DNA from: Clarkia xantiana subsp. parviflora
Taxonomy: Eukaryota; Streptophyta; Magnoliopsida; Myrtales; Onagraceae
Assembly: GCA_036873135.1 (NCBI GenBank)
Contig: JAPTYO010000002.1
Coordinates: 48,165,452-48,229,451 of the forward strand
DNA: 64,000 nt
Direction of reading: 5' to 3'
Positions 31,041-42,600 of this stretch are shown one piece after another (position 1 is the first letter of the stretch; every line of letters begins with the position of its first letter). The notes beneath the pieces were generated by a model. It was not told the origin of the DNA. It saw only the letters and a list, made by a program, of their open reading frames with translations, and did not search any database. The position numbers were made by a program, and so were the translations under genes.

Positions 31041-31849
31041 AGATAAGATGTGTCATCGAGACACCTTTTGGATGTACATATAACCTGTCTCAAATTAGCC
31101 GCAATACTTTGAGATATATATTAGTTAAGGAATAGAATGGAGTTATAAATCTCCTCATATGGCTCTATCGCCTGCAATGTCAATATGACTGGATCAGACT
31201 ATTCGCGACTAGTCTGTTCCGTTCAGCTTGGATTTTGTTTTGACTAAATCAGGCTACCCTGAGTAGATGTCCTACTCGAGTGGTCTGCTTTATTCATAGT
31301 AGTGCTGTTGTGAAGTTGTTACCTCATACCTGAGTTTACCTTTGGCCATAACGCGTGTTACCTGGACCTTGTTTAAGTAGGAGAGATCGTCTTTTGAGGG
31401 GGATGCTTGGTGTTGATAATAGACATATGGGTGTTGTGTGGCCTAATCCGTTTGTTTTTTCTAGTTCGATAGCATGTGTTGTTGACGCGATTAATATGTG
31501 CGTTTCTTTTGGTTTTATTCCAAAGTAATGAGCATAGTGCAATAAGGTACCTACGAAAGTAGATTTAACCTTCATTAGATATTTTGGAGTTCATACAACG
31601 GATTACAGGAAGGCGTCAACTGATCGCTCTTTTTGAAAAGTACTAAGGCTAATAAGCATAAGTTGTACTTAATCTAAAAAGACTTAAAGTAGATATGCAA
31701 AAATGGAGATAAAGGGCTTGATGATGTGTTTGACGTCTTCATAGGTGACTTGTCGGCAAGTTGATTCTGCCACGTGCCACATAGTTCCTTAGTGCATCTA
31801 GCGTGTTAAGCTCTTCAACCTCCACCCTTGGGAATGAACAAATGTTGGT
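31041..31849. other. Unrecognised sequence between TE-E and a gag scrap
   Basis: About 800 bp that I cannot assign. The longest frame (31336-31575, minus, 79 codons) shows no motif. It may be interior sequence of a different element or filler from the deletion that ended TE-E. Confidence 0.4.
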
Positions 31850-32345
31850 GTTATGCCCCCCCCCCCCCAGTTTTATGGTGCGGTGTGTCTTGATGGCTTG
31901 TGTCTCGGGACATTGCTCTTGTCTCCTCGGTTTGTCCGTTGTTTGGAGGTTGAGGCGGTGGTGGCGGCATATCCTTGGTTCATTTGCATCTCTCGGAATG
32001 CAAGTAGCTCTTCGAGCGAGGCCATCATGGTAGGAGTGACAGGTGGTGGCGGGTTGACACCTTCATATTGGGGGGACTCCTTCTTCTGGCATTCCGTAAG
32101 GATTCATTGATGTGCTTCTTAGGCTCAAATCCCAGCAGGGGTGTAACATACTTTGCATTGTAGACTCCTTGGTCATACTGTGCGAAGAGCGCACTTCCTG
32201 ATGGGATGAAGAAGGCATTGGATGTGGCAATAGGCATGTGGGAGGATCCAAGTTGACTTCTTGTCGGCTTCTGCGTGGTTATGACTAAGGCGTCGTGGTG
32301 CACATTGTGCTCTTTGTCCTTTGATGAGAAACCAATGACATCTAT
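31850..32345 (-). pseudogene. Gag-protease scrap of a TE-A-type element
   Basis: Minus-strand remnant. 31890-32270 aligns with the N-terminal Gag of TE-A/TE-D (the block before and after AALEELLAF, with the Pro-rich start). At about 32274 it jumps to the protease region (DDALVITT, compare [11 protein letters not shown] in TE-A), so most of gag is deleted. A C run (13 C at 31856-31868) lies at its left edge. Confidence 0.65.
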
Positions 32346-32460
32346 TATGGCAACATCATCATGACGGCATCCTTTATGTCGGCATACTTCATGTCAGCAT
32401 ATTTCATGTCAGCATCCTTCTTGTCAGCATACTTCATGACGGCATCCTGGGACTTGTGCA
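32346..32460. repeat. 15-16-bp tandem repeat (CATACTTCATGTCAG)
   Basis: About six short units of the form TTCATGTCAGCATAC or TTCATGACGGCATCC between the gag scrap and TE-F. Confidence 0.7.
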
Positions 32461-32515
32461 TTACCTTTGCAACGTTCCCTGCTTGCTCGTATGACTTCTC
32501 GCCTCTGTTGGATCA

Positions 32516-33192
32516 CGATTGGAACTCCGATACGTTCTTGACCGAAGTCCGAAGTCCTTTGCTCCAAGTAATCCTGCAAGAAGGGGATAGACCGGGCGGT
32601 GACCCAGAATCCCTCTCTGATGCTTAAATGAGTATCTCGATGCAGGCAAGCAAGTATCAGTATGTAAGTGTATGAACATATCAATCCTGAGGTAACTCCT
32701 TCCTTTATATAGGGGAGGGGTTACCTCAGTTACCTGTTGAGATAACTACCACGTTCCGTTTATCTCGGCTAGTAGCCCACGTTCCGTCTTTTCCGGCCAC
32801 TTTCCCACTACGCTAATAGTGGGCGTGTTTCTCGACCTCGTCCTCGTCCTCTGGTGGCAAGTCCCGACGAAAGTCAGGGACTCCAGAGTTATCTCCTTTG
32901 GTCACCGCTCGGGGCCCCTCGTCATCGGGACAGGGCTAGCATTCTCAGGTATTCAATATCGGGGCCTACTCAAAGGCATATCATTAGGGCCTACTCAAAG
33001 GCGTATCATCGGGGCCTACTTAAAGGCATAACCATCGGGAGCGTATAGCTCATATGTCGGGACCGACCTTGTCGGGACCGACCTTGTCGGGACCCTTCGC
33101 ATTAGTCCTCTAAGCCTCTTTTGGAGCCCAGTGGGCCTACTTCGCCGTTTAGTCGCCGTTAATGGGCCTAACGGCTATATCGAAACCCATCA
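32516..33192 (-). repeat. 3' LTR of TE-F
   Basis: 677 bp, TGTTGGATCACGATTGG to AACCCATCA. It is followed by TTAGCCCCCAAGACATG, the complement of a polypurine tract. It shares its end sequences and middle blocks with the TE-C LTR. Minus-strand TATA (CCTATATAAAGG) at about 32700-32711. Confidence 0.85.
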
Positions 33193-33373
33193 TTAGCCCC
33201 CAAGACATGAGGGACTTACAGTTCGTCGTGTCTTCCAGATCCAGACCTCCCGATATCGGCATCGGAGGCTTTTGACTTTACGAAAAATCTTCTGAAGCAG
33301 ATCTCCTCCTCCAAGATTCTCCGATATTCCGAGGATAACCACCGAATCCGAAAAGATTTCTTGGTCACTCAAC

Positions 33374-33544
33374 TATTAAATGCAGCATGTGACGAAGCGA
33401 CGGCTTGGGTACCCGTGCCTGTTTTTTCTGAAAAAGCACTTTCTAGCCGTTTTGTCTCTAGTGTTTTAACGATTCAGGTTGAGGCGTTTCATCTTCAACG
33501 GTCCGGATTGCAACGTCTCTTTGGCTGTTCTCTCTCCTATAAAA
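33374..33544 (+). promoter_or_regulatory. Promoter of the antisense gene in TE-F
   Basis: TATA box TATAAAA at 33538-33544, 153 nt before the ATG at 33691, followed by ACCCCAAATC. Upstream are ATTAAATGCAGCATGTGACGAAG (33376-33398) and TTTCTGAAAAAGCACTTT (about 33426-33443), matching the blocks in TE-C. Confidence 0.6.
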
Positions 33545-33690
33545 CCCCAAATCTTGGCACTATTCAGTTCTCCTCTACCGTTTCATTCTCTGTATTTTCA
33601 AAAGCTCAAGCTCTCCTTTCTATTTCTGATCAACACTCCGGCGACCAGGATCTCCGACCATCAAGATCATCCTTTCTTCTCCGATTCAAC

Positions 33691-36580
33691 ATGTCTGGTA
33701 AGATTTCCTCCTTCGATTCGGAAAAAACTTGTTAGCATAGTTTTTCCTTTTATCTCAATCAACTAACCCGAACTTTTGCGGAAATCAACTGTGCCTTTTC
33801 TTGCCATGATTATTTTCCAGACGGTGAGTCTAGTTCCGGGGGGAGGAAGCCCTTCAATTTCGATTATGCTTGTAATGAGATTTCAGAAACCGCCTATGAT
33901 GCAGCTCTCCGGGAAGGGTGTATTACTTCCACCTGGGAGCCTCGCTTCCCTTTTCCTTGGCCTCGCGTCCCGAGTGACCCTGTGGTCACTCGTCCCCGGG
34001 AAGGGGAGGTATTTGTCTCCACCGGGCAAATATCGGCAGGGATCCGATTCCCCTTCTGCGGGAATTTAGTCGAGATGTGTGAATATTACAAAACACATCC
34101 GACTAATTTTTCCCCCCACGCCATCCGTGTGTGGAATGCCTTCCTTGTTCTCTGCCTTCCCCAACAGTGGACCTATAGCCTCCGACTTTTCCGGACCTTC
34201 TACGGGATGAAATGCAATGATGCCGGGGTCTGTGCCTTCTACCCGCGAATGCCTAAATGGAGCAAGGCGCAGCTCTCCCGGTACAGCTGGAATGGTGACA
34301 CCTGGAAGGTCGCCAAAGGTCGGGGGCTCATCACTGACTCGGGGCCCGACGACAGTGGCTGGAAGAGGAATTATTTCTTCATCCGAAACAGCTCCATCCT
34401 ATGGCCCCGATGGGAGGTTGAGGCGGACCTTGCTCCTGCTTTTCACACTTACTCCGAGGAGGATTTCCAGATTCTCCACTGCATCCAACTTTATCGCTGG
34501 GGGGATTCCTTCGCTCCCCTCGATGCCGACTCCTTGATGTCGCCTCCGGGGGTCAACTCTTCGACGGCCCTTCTAACCTCGTTCCTTGGGTAATATTCTA
34601 ACTGCACTTTCGTTTTCGACTTTGCAGCTAAGAAGGTATCATTGCTGACCAATCTCGTGCTTAAGCAGGCGGAGACCGATGCTGTCCAACGCCCCGCGAG
34701 GAAGAGGAAGTCTTCAAAGAGGGCCGCCTCCTCATCGGCACCTCCCACCTCGGAGCAGATCAAGCGGGCCCGGGTGGAGAAGATGGAGCAGATCTTCAAC
34801 ACTAAGACTCCCGATGAAGGTAAACAGCTCCGCTTAGCAATTCGATTATACAGGAGGCGTATTCCTGAGGAGTTAATCCCCTCCGATAAGGGAGCTAGGA
34901 TCGAAGGGATCAAACGCATCCTGCAAGGAGAAACTCCCCGCATCCTCAAAGCGGGTTACTACAATTATTACGGGAAGGACCAGTATCTCTCCCGTCGCGT
35001 TATCTGGTGTAAGGATCCTGATCAACTTCCTGATTTTCTTTCTGAAGCTTCTCATCCTCCAGCTGCAAGTCAATCGGGAGCTGGAGCTTCGGCGGAGGTG
35101 CCACCCTCCGATGCCCGGGTCGGAGAGCCCCTTCTTTCTCTTCCAGCTCCAGGAGGATCGGGGACTGAAGACGCCCCGACGGACGTTCAGTTCCGTCGGG
35201 TGGTTGACCTGGACATCTCTCACTCTTCTGAGGAGGCTAGCGAGGGTCAGCCCCTGGTTCGTCGTCGGGGGGCGAGGCAGACCCCGCTGGAGCCGACCCC
35301 CGAAGGGTTGCCTCCATCTTCTCCGGCACAGCAGCTTTCGCCGGTCTTGAGCCTGACTCCTGAGGGGACGACGGGTTCTCATGGATGCTCGGAGGCCCGC
35401 ACCTCCGACACTCAGGGCGTCGTTCCCCGTCTCCCCTTAGATGGGAGCTTCTACCAGCTTTACTCCCCCGACCAGGCGGCGGCTCCCTGGACTCCGATCG
35501 AGTCATTACGGGGGGGTCCCGCTGCGTCGGGATGATGTATCATCGGAACTGGGTCTGCACCTGCTGGCAGGTTCAGTTCCGCCATCTAAGAAGCTTCCGC
35601 TCTCCTTGGCTCGAGAGGACATCCACGGTGACATTCGCAACATGGCCGTTCGCCGTGTGGATGTAAGGCTTCCTGTTTTTACACTTAGTATATAAGGTAA
35701 AATATTCTCGTGTACTGACCTGTTTCTTTCTTTTCCACAGGAAATGGCGGACCAACACCGCTGTTTTGGGTACATCCTGGCCTTGGAGGAGGCCCTGGAG
35801 CAGGAGCGAGCCAAGGCGGCCCCCGAGGTCTTGGCCAAACTCAGGGAGGATCTGGCTGCCTCTGAATCATCGAAGGGGAAGTTGGTTAAGGAGCAGGCCC
35901 TCCTTAACCAGAAGACTCGGGACCTCCTGAGGCAGGTCCACGACTTCGAGCGGCTGCTGAAGCAAGAGCGACAAAAGCTCCAGGAAGAGCAGGAGGGGCG
36001 CACGGAGGATCGGGACAGGCTTGTCCTCGAGAAGAAGGCCCTTGAGGATGCCAAGGCGGGGCTGGAGGCTGAGAAAGTCCTTCTCGCCAATCAGTCCCGA
36101 CAGATGGAGCGGGAACTCGCTGAGTTTCCCACCAAGCTGGCCGACGCTGAGGCCAAGGGACGGGAAGATTATCGGGGCTCCGAGGCTTTCCAAGTGGATG
36201 CAGTGAAGTTCTGTACGGCGGAGGTGGAGACCACCCTGCTTAAGGCTGTCGAGGAGCTCCATCTGGAGTATGGTGGTGCCATCGACTTCACCAAGTCTCA
36301 GACTCTCGCCCCCTTTGCGGAGAGGTATTTCAACCTTTCCGAGGAGAGCGACGGGGCCAACACCCCCGAGGGGGCTGCGGGTGCTGAAGGCACGGTGGAG
36401 CCTCCAAGTGCAGATCTCCCAACAACCGATCCCCCGATAATCGACTCTTCACCGGCTGATCTCCAAGGGTCCGATCCTCCTGCGGCCAATCTTCCAGGAT
36501 CCGATCCTCCGATCACGGAGCCTTCTGCCATAGACCTCGTGGACCCTGCTCCCCTCGACGCTGCCAAGGATCAAGCTTAA
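33691..36580 (+). pseudogene. Antisense four-exon gene of TE-F (Transposase_28-like, coiled coil)
   Basis: Exons: 33691-33697 (ATGTCTG), 33821-34589, 34669-35662, 35742-36580. Introns are 123, 79 and 79 nt with GT..AG ends and CTAAC or CTGAC branch-like motifs, at the same positions and phases as in TE-C and TE-G. Exon 2 has a block starting STGQISAGIRFPFC and the NYFFIRNSS...WPRWEVEAD block. Exon 3 starts AETDAVQRPARKRKSSKR (basic) and has a Pro/Ser linker ending LPLDGSFYQLY. Exon 4 is a long coiled coil, with GREDYRGSEAFQVDAVKFC and an acidic Pro/Asp-rich tail. Disabled by a deletion of about 40 nt near 34530 in exon 2 and one extra G in a 7-G run near 35511. The full product would be about 880 aa. 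Function unknown. Confidence 0.75.
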
Positions 36581-36659
36581 TTGCTTTATTTTCGAATCCT
36601 TGTAATTTCCTTCTTTTGTCGTGAACCTTTTAGATCTTTATAATATCAATCCCTTCTGG

Positions 36660-37205
36660 TCCCGATTACCACTGCACCACTTAAGGTGAATTAACCACGC
36701 CACTTAAGGCAATTCGATCATATCACTTAGAGTAATTTCGACGCGTCACTTAAGACATTTTACCTACACCATTTAAGGAGATTTAATCATGCCCCTTAAG
36801 GCAACTTATCCACACCACTTAAGGCGATATAATCGTGCCACTTAAGGTGGAACCACGCCACTTAAAGGCGAAATCATGCCACTTAAGGCGAAACCACGCC
36901 ACTTAAGGCGAAACCACGCCACTTAAAGGAAAAATCACGCCACTTAAGGCGAAACCACACCACTTAAGGCGATTTAACTACACCACTTAAGGCGATTTAA
37001 TCGAAAGCAACCTCTTTATTCATTGATGGCTCAAAATCTGTTTATATCGACTCAAAACGATAAACAACCTGCACCACTGAAGGCGACTTCGATAAACAAC
37101 TTGCACCACTGAAGGCGACTTAATAAACAACTTGCACCACTGAAGGCGACTTCGATAAACAACTTGCACCACTGAAGACGGCTTAATAAAAAACTTGCAC
37201 CACTG
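36660..37205. repeat. CACTTAAGGCGA tandem-repeat spacer in TE-F
   Basis: About 25 degenerate units of 20-35 bp, first CACTTAAGGCGAAACCACGC type, then GCACCACTGAAGGCGACTT type (37068-37205), between the convergent antisense gene and pol. A 16-nt piece of the second type recurs at the inversion junction at 39099-39114. Confidence 0.85.
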
Positions 37206-37219
37206 AAGGCGACTTAATA

Positions 37220-38555
37220 TCAAGCATGACATTTCTTCAAGTGTTCGCCACTAAAAGAATGCTTCAACACATTGCCATCGAGGTCTTCCAACTTATACGC
37301 ATTTCGAGCTGGCATCCCCACGACCTTATAAGGCCCTTCCCATTTTGGTGACATCTTGTTGATCCGATCCAAAAGGGTAAATTCGTTCCGACGCCAGACC
37401 AGTTCCCCGACAAAGAACTGTCTAGACTTGACTCGTCGATTATAATATCGGGCTGTTGCCAAGCGCATCCGAGCCTGGACTTCCTCGGAACTCCGCCTCT
37501 TCTCTTCGACCAATTCCAAGTCCAGACGCCTCATTTCATCATTCGACAGAGGTTCATAATAACTCGTCCGATGGGATGCCACAGCTATTTCGACGGGAGC
37601 AACTGCTTCCGTGCCATAAACAAGACCAAACGGAGTCTCCCCAGTCGATCGTTTGGGTGTTGTTCTAACAGCCCAAAGCACATTTTCCAGCTCATCCAGC
37701 CATTTGCCCTTCAAGGCATGGACCCTCTTCTTCAGGCCATCCATCACGATCTTGTTGGCTGACTCCACCTGTCCATTGGTTTGAGTATGACGGACAGAGG
37801 TTGTCCGATGCTCAATTTTCAGTTCCTCCAAGTACTCCTTCCACTTGGCCCCGTTAAACGGAGGGCCATTATCACTGATCACCACCTTGGGGATCCCGTA
37901 TCGGGATATGATATGGGTCTGGAGGAATTTGAGGATATGGTTCCCCGTTGTCTTGTCCAATGCCTTAGCTTTTATCCTTTTCGAGAAATAATCAATAGCC
38001 ACAATTAAATATCGGCACTGACCTTTTGCAACTGGAAGGGGTCCCACCAAGTCGATTCCCCATTGCGCGAAGGGCCAAGCACTCTTGATGGACGTCAAAT
38101 CGGCAGCTGGAGCCACGATATTCGGGGCATACTTCTGGCAAGCGTCACAGGATCGGACTAGCATCGTTGCCTCCTTGTTCATCGAGTGCCAGTAATAGCC
38201 CAGGTTCAACACTTTCCTCACGATGGATTGGGCCCCTTCATGACAAGCCAAATATCCTTCGTGCACCTCCCTAAGGATCCGACCTGTGTCGGGCTCGGCC
38301 ACGCATTTCAGCGAAGGAGTTAAATACCCCTTTTTGTACAGCTGATTGTCCACCATCACATAATTGGGCGCGATTCGGCGTATTTTGCCGGCTGCTACTT
38401 CATCATCGGGGACGGCCCCCGTAGTCAGATACGCGGCTATCGGGGTCATCCAAGTGGGCTCCTCCGATCCGATCTCAATGGCACATACCTCCGACTGATC
38501 GGTGGTTGACAGGATCACCTTCTCCAAGAAATGCACCTTCCGACTTTCATCGAAG
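37220..38555 (-). pseudogene. Integrase of TE-F (open, but cut from its polyprotein)
   Basis: Continuous minus-strand frame ending in EHLKKCHA at 37220. It carries the RNase H-integrase link (ESRKVHFLEKVILSTTD), the zinc finger with both His and both Cys (VHEGYLACHEG ... CDACQKYA), the core WGIDLVGPLP, VISDNGPPFNG and TNGQVESANKIV with D, D and E in place, then GPYKVVGMPARNAYKLEDLDG. All catalytic residues are present, which is better than in TE-C. It is nevertheless orphaned: upstream of 38555 the RNase H is gone and the RT runs the other way, so no Gag-Pol could include it. Confidence 0.85.
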
Positions 38556-38559
38556 GATG

Positions 38560-39098
38560 CCCCCCACACCGCCTTTTATGCTGATAGTGACATCTATCAT
38601 TACGACGTTATGCCCTTTGGATTGATCAATGCAGGTGCAAATTACCAGAGGATGGTGAACAAGCTATTCAGGGATATGTTGGGGAAAATGATGGAGGCCT
38701 ATGTGGACGATATGCTAGTGAAGTCCCGACAAGCCAAGGACCATGTTCACATCTTAGCCACAGCGTTCGAGCGGATGAGGCTTCATCAAGTTCGCTTGAA
38801 TCCGACCAAGTGTGCCTTCGGAGTGCACTCAAGGAAGTTTCTGGGCTTCATGGTGAGCCAGAGGGGAATCGAGGTGAACCCTGAGAAATTGAAGGTGATC
38901 GAGGAGATGAAGTCCCCGACGAACCATCAGGAGGTGCAGGTGCTGAATGGCCGATTGGCCGCGATGAATCGCTTCCTGTCCAAGGCAAGCGACCGATCCA
39001 TGCCGTTCTTTGAAGTGCTGAGGGCCAATAAGAAGTTCGAGTGGACTGCCGAGTGCGAGGAGGCGTTCCAGGCACTCAAGCAGCACCTCCGCACCCTC
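38560..39098 (+). pseudogene. Inverted RT segment of TE-F
   Basis: Plus-strand frame from APHTAFYADSDIYHYDVMPF through YVDDMLVKSRQAKDHV to EEAFQALKQHLRTL, that is RT palm, thumb and connection. Both neighbours read on the minus strand. The left junction shares about 8-10 bases of GATGCCCCCC-type sequence between the RT site (GATGCCCCAC in TE-G) and the RNase H-integrase link (GGTGCCCCC in TE-C). The right junction carries filler at 39099-39120. The segment was flipped in place, with RNase H lost. Confidence 0.85.
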
Positions 39099-39119
39099 TC
39101 GCCTTCAGTGGTGCGGGGA

Positions 39120-40809
39120 GTTTCTCCTTGGACATCTTGATATGATTGTAGCCAGAGTAGGCATCCATAAAGCTCAGCAACTCATGTCCCGATGTAGCAT
39201 CGACCAGCTGGTCGATCCTCGGGAGCGGATAACAATCATCCGGGCATGCTTTGTTCAGGTCGCGGAAATCGACACACATCCGCCACTTGCCATTGCTCTT
39301 CTTCACCAGGACTGGGTTGGCGACCCAGGTCTGGAATCGGAGCTCCTTAATGAATCCAGCATCGAGCAACCTGCCCACCTCTTGCTGGATCGCAATCTTC
39401 TTGTCGGCACCCATCGGGTGCCTTCTCTGTGTAATCGGCTTGATCGCGGGATCAATCTTCAACTCGTGAGTAATCACATCGGGGTTGATTCCTGGCATGT
39501 CACTCGGGGACCAGGCAGACAGCTCCTTGAATTCCTTCAACATATCGATCAATTCTCGGGCCGTCTCCTCGGTCAGAACGGACCCGATTTTCACCTTCCT
39601 CTGAGGTCCATTAATCTCGACCTCCTTCAAATCTTCCATCGGGGCGGGATGCCCAAACTCCTCTCGGGGATCAGCGTCAGTCTGGAAAACAGTCAAAGCC
39701 TCCTGATTCCTCCTTCGGGTGGCATTGACATAGCACCTCCTGGAAGCCACCTGATCGCCCTGGACCTCCCCGATTCCATGGTCGGTCGGGAACTTCATCT
39801 TCTGATGGACAGTTGAGGCAATTGCCCCCAGCGGGTTGATGGTGGTCCTCCCGATAATGGCATTGTAAGTCCCCGCGGACTCGACCACCACAAATTTCAC
39901 GTTCCTCTTCTCTGACTTCCAACCACTACCGAATTCAACCGGTAAGGTAATCATCCCCACCGGGTAAGAGGTAGACCCAGAAAATCCGACTATCGGGAAG
40001 TCCGCAGGCTTCAAGTCCTTCTTGGTTTTCCCCATGGCCTGCAGCGCATCCATGAACAAAATGTCGGAGGAGCTCCCTCCATCTATCAAGATTCGCTTCA
40101 TCTCGTACCCATCCACATTCTGGGTCACGACCAAAGCATCATCGTGCGGGGTCTCCACACCTATCAGGTCTTCTGCTGAGAAGGGAATCACCATTTCTTC
40201 TTTCGGAGTCCAATTTCGGGCCCTCTTGCCCAGCACCACAGCAATGGGAATTCGAGAAGCATAGACCTCCCGAGACGCCGTGTTATCTCCTCCCGCAGCA
40301 AGTCCCCCATGAATCACATTAATTGTCCCCCGCTTCTCCTTGCGGGCATTGGAAGACTCAGGCTTATATTTCTTCGGGGATCGACCGCGGGATCGGGAAC
40401 GGGACCGCGATCGGGACCGGGAACGGGATCGGCTCCGTTGGCCAGCCACAAATTCCTTGAGCTTTCCCTTCTGGATCAGCTTCTCAATCTCCTTCTTCAA
40501 CTCCTGACAATGGTTAGTGTCGTGACCGTTGGCACGATGAAAGCGACAATAACGATCAGTGCGGACTCCCATGAACTCTCCATCTTTTTTCGGGGGGTAC
40601 CTAGTGATACCCTGTCGGTCCATCACCGCCAACACAGCACCCATGGAGCAAATGAGAGGAGTGTAAGGGTCCTCCCGTTTGTCCGACCTCGAGGGACGCT
40701 TGTCTTCCCTTCGATCGGGACGGCCTCACCCCGACTATTCTCGGGTTTATCCTTTCTCCTGCAATCGTCCGAGGGCTTGAACGACTGCTTCCCCTTGTTT
40801 GATTTTGGA
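39120..40809 (-). pseudogene. Gag end, RS region, protease and N-terminal RT of TE-F
   Basis: Minus-strand frame 39076-40644, plus remnant gag to 40809. Contents in order: zinc-knuckle variant YCRFHRANGHDTNHC, an Arg-Ser repeat run, NVIHGGLAAGG, protease LIDGGSSSDILF, GRTTINPLGA, and RT with KSNGKWRMCVDFRDLNKACP and MDAYSGYNHIKMSKE, where it meets the inversion. Frame changes near 40640 separate the gag remnant (KSNKGKQSFKPSDD). Confidence 0.8.
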
Positions 40810-40810
40810 A

Positions 40811-41250
40811 TTAGGTGTCTGAAGTTTGAAATGTTAAAATGAACTTTCCTTAGTTTCATTTTTGTTGAAATTTGGTGTCTATGTGCGTCTTTTCATCTCC
40901 ATTAAATCATTTTCATCAACCCACCAACCCACTCATAATCCATCACTCTTTACTTTTCACAAAATCGTCAAATTTCACCTAAAAATTGAACATTAAAAAA
41001 AAGTTTCTACAAGAGTGGTGAGGAGCCATTTTCCAAGGACAATAGAGCGAGATTTACTTGCCCGGATGTGACCAACTTTTTAGTTGACGGTCCCGGCAAG
41101 ATGACGAGAATGGATGTGTATGAGAGCTCGAATTCGCCAGACGGTTTCGTCGGAACTGACTTCTTTAAAGTAATCACACCGAGACACCAAATTTTAACAA
41201 AAATGAAACTTAGGACAGTCCATTTGAACATTTCAAACTTCAGACGCATA
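40811..41250. mobile_element. Non-autonomous TIR transposon with about 70-bp inverted ends
   Basis: 40811-40880 (TTAGGTGTCTGAAGTTTGAA ...) matches the complement of 41179-41250 (... TTCAAACTTCAGACGCATAA) over about 70 bp, with AGTTTCATTTTTGTT and AATTTGGTGTCT shared. The interior, about 300 bp, is non-coding. The target duplication could not be defined, because the left end meets the TE-F break. Confidence 0.6.
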
Positions 41251-41289
41251 ATTTTAACATAGGTTAAACCTTGGACAGTTTTTTAATTA

Positions 41290-41890
41290 TTAACCCTATG
41301 TGGAATTGTGATTTCTCCAAGAGAGTATGGTTTGCTAGCTCGTCCATACCTCCGGTTCTGGTTCGAACCCGGTCTCGCACCGCTGGTCCAGTCCTGATAA
41401 CATTGGCTGCAACATTGTCCTGTTTCTAATTTCATTCATGGACCTTCTAGATCTTGGAATGTTGTTATGTTGGATAGTATTATGTCCCCTATTGCTTCAG
41501 CTGGGGTTTAAGCTATCCCGCTATCAATGTTCCCAGTTACTGATTAGTTTGTGGAGCTTTATAGTTAATGGTAGTATTATATTAAGTCTGGCTACCACTT
41601 TATTACCTCTATTTTTAGAGGTTCTGAACTTGCTGCATCTTCTCCATCCCCTAGGATTGTTAGTCCGAATTTTTGGATATCACGTTGAATCTCAAAGTAT
41701 TACCCAAAATTAAGATGTTCATCTGGAAGAGATGTGTTAACTACTTTCCCCCTGGTGTCAATTTAGCCATTCACATCTGATCATTTCTATCATGTCTACA
41801 AGAAGTGCTTTGAATCTTGGGATCATCTTAAGTGGAATTGTGATTTCTCCGAGAGAGTATGGTTTGCTAGCTCGTTTATGATTAGAACTG
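41290..41890 (+). pseudogene. LINE-type zf-RVT remnants
   Basis: Two copies of a plus-strand stretch reading WNCDFS(K/E)RVWFAS, at about 41299-41345 and 41831-41878. The second is preceded by KKCFESWDHLK. The C-x-E-x3-HL-x3-C-x5-VW pattern is that of the zf-RVT segment at the C-terminus of plant L1-type LINE reverse transcriptases. Surrounding frames are broken. The family call is by motif only. Confidence 0.5.
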
Positions 41891-42234
41891 ACAAATTGCC
41901 TTTTTTTTTTTTTATGTTAAGGATTGGCTCTGCCATAGGACGCCTTGATTAATGGCAGATTTACATGAATCTTTTCTTACTCAAAAGTGTATCCTGATGT
42001 GGTCCATCTGAACAGAAAAAATGTTGTTGTTTTTAATCTTGTTTGTCCTAGTATTGAATTTGTGATTTTACGTTTTAATACTCTTATTATTGACAATCAG
42101 ACTGCTCATGCATTGTTACCACTTACCATGATTCACAATACCAAGATCAGCAACAGGACCTGGGCAGATAAGCCAAGATGGACTAACTACTCATGTTCTT
42201 CCTTTTCACCTATTTTGTTGCCTCATTTCGGATA

Positions 42235-42600
42235 GTATATTGGATCTTGAATCTGGACAACTCACTGGTGCTGCTGTTTCTTTGGATGGGCTAGGAAATA
42301 TTGGAGATGTCACTGTACATACTATGCCGGGTCGGATCTTCTTTTGGTCGAGGCCTTGGGTGTTCGAGTAGGGTTAAGCATGACTTCAATAGAGATTGGT
42401 ATTACACATCTAGTTACAGACTCACAGGTCCTAACCCGTTTACTTGTGTCCCAAGAAAACTACCCTAGTAGTATTTTCAAAATATTTATGGATATTTTGT
42501 ATCTCTCTTCCGTTTTGTCTATAAATGTTGCCTTCCAATCTCGCCAGCATGTGCATGTCGCACATAAGATAGATCAACATGCTTGTTTGAAACTACAGTA
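42235..42600 (+). pseudogene. RNase H-like (RVT_3) fragment, copy 1
   Basis: Reads GAAVSLDGLGNIGDVTVHT, then LVEALGVRVGLSMTSIEIGI and VTDSQVLTRLL, then VHVAHKIDQHA. The Glu of VEALG, the Asp of TDSQ and the AH near the end match the plant reverse-transcriptase-like RNase H fold found downstream of zf-RVT in LINEs. A frame change sits near 42340. Confidence 0.55.

Larger units (their letters stand above)
32516..40809 (-). mobile_element. TE-F: 5'-truncated, rearranged Tat-lineage element with antisense gene
   Basis: Same superfamily layout as TE-C: 3' LTR (32516-33192), antisense gene (33691-36580), CTTAAG tandem spacer (36660-37205), integrase (37220-38555), then a piece of RT in inverted orientation (38560-39098), then the remaining RT, protease and gag end (39120-40809). 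RNase H and the 5' part including the 5' LTR are missing. The break at 40809 lies inside gag, next to a TIR transposon. Confidence 0.85.
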
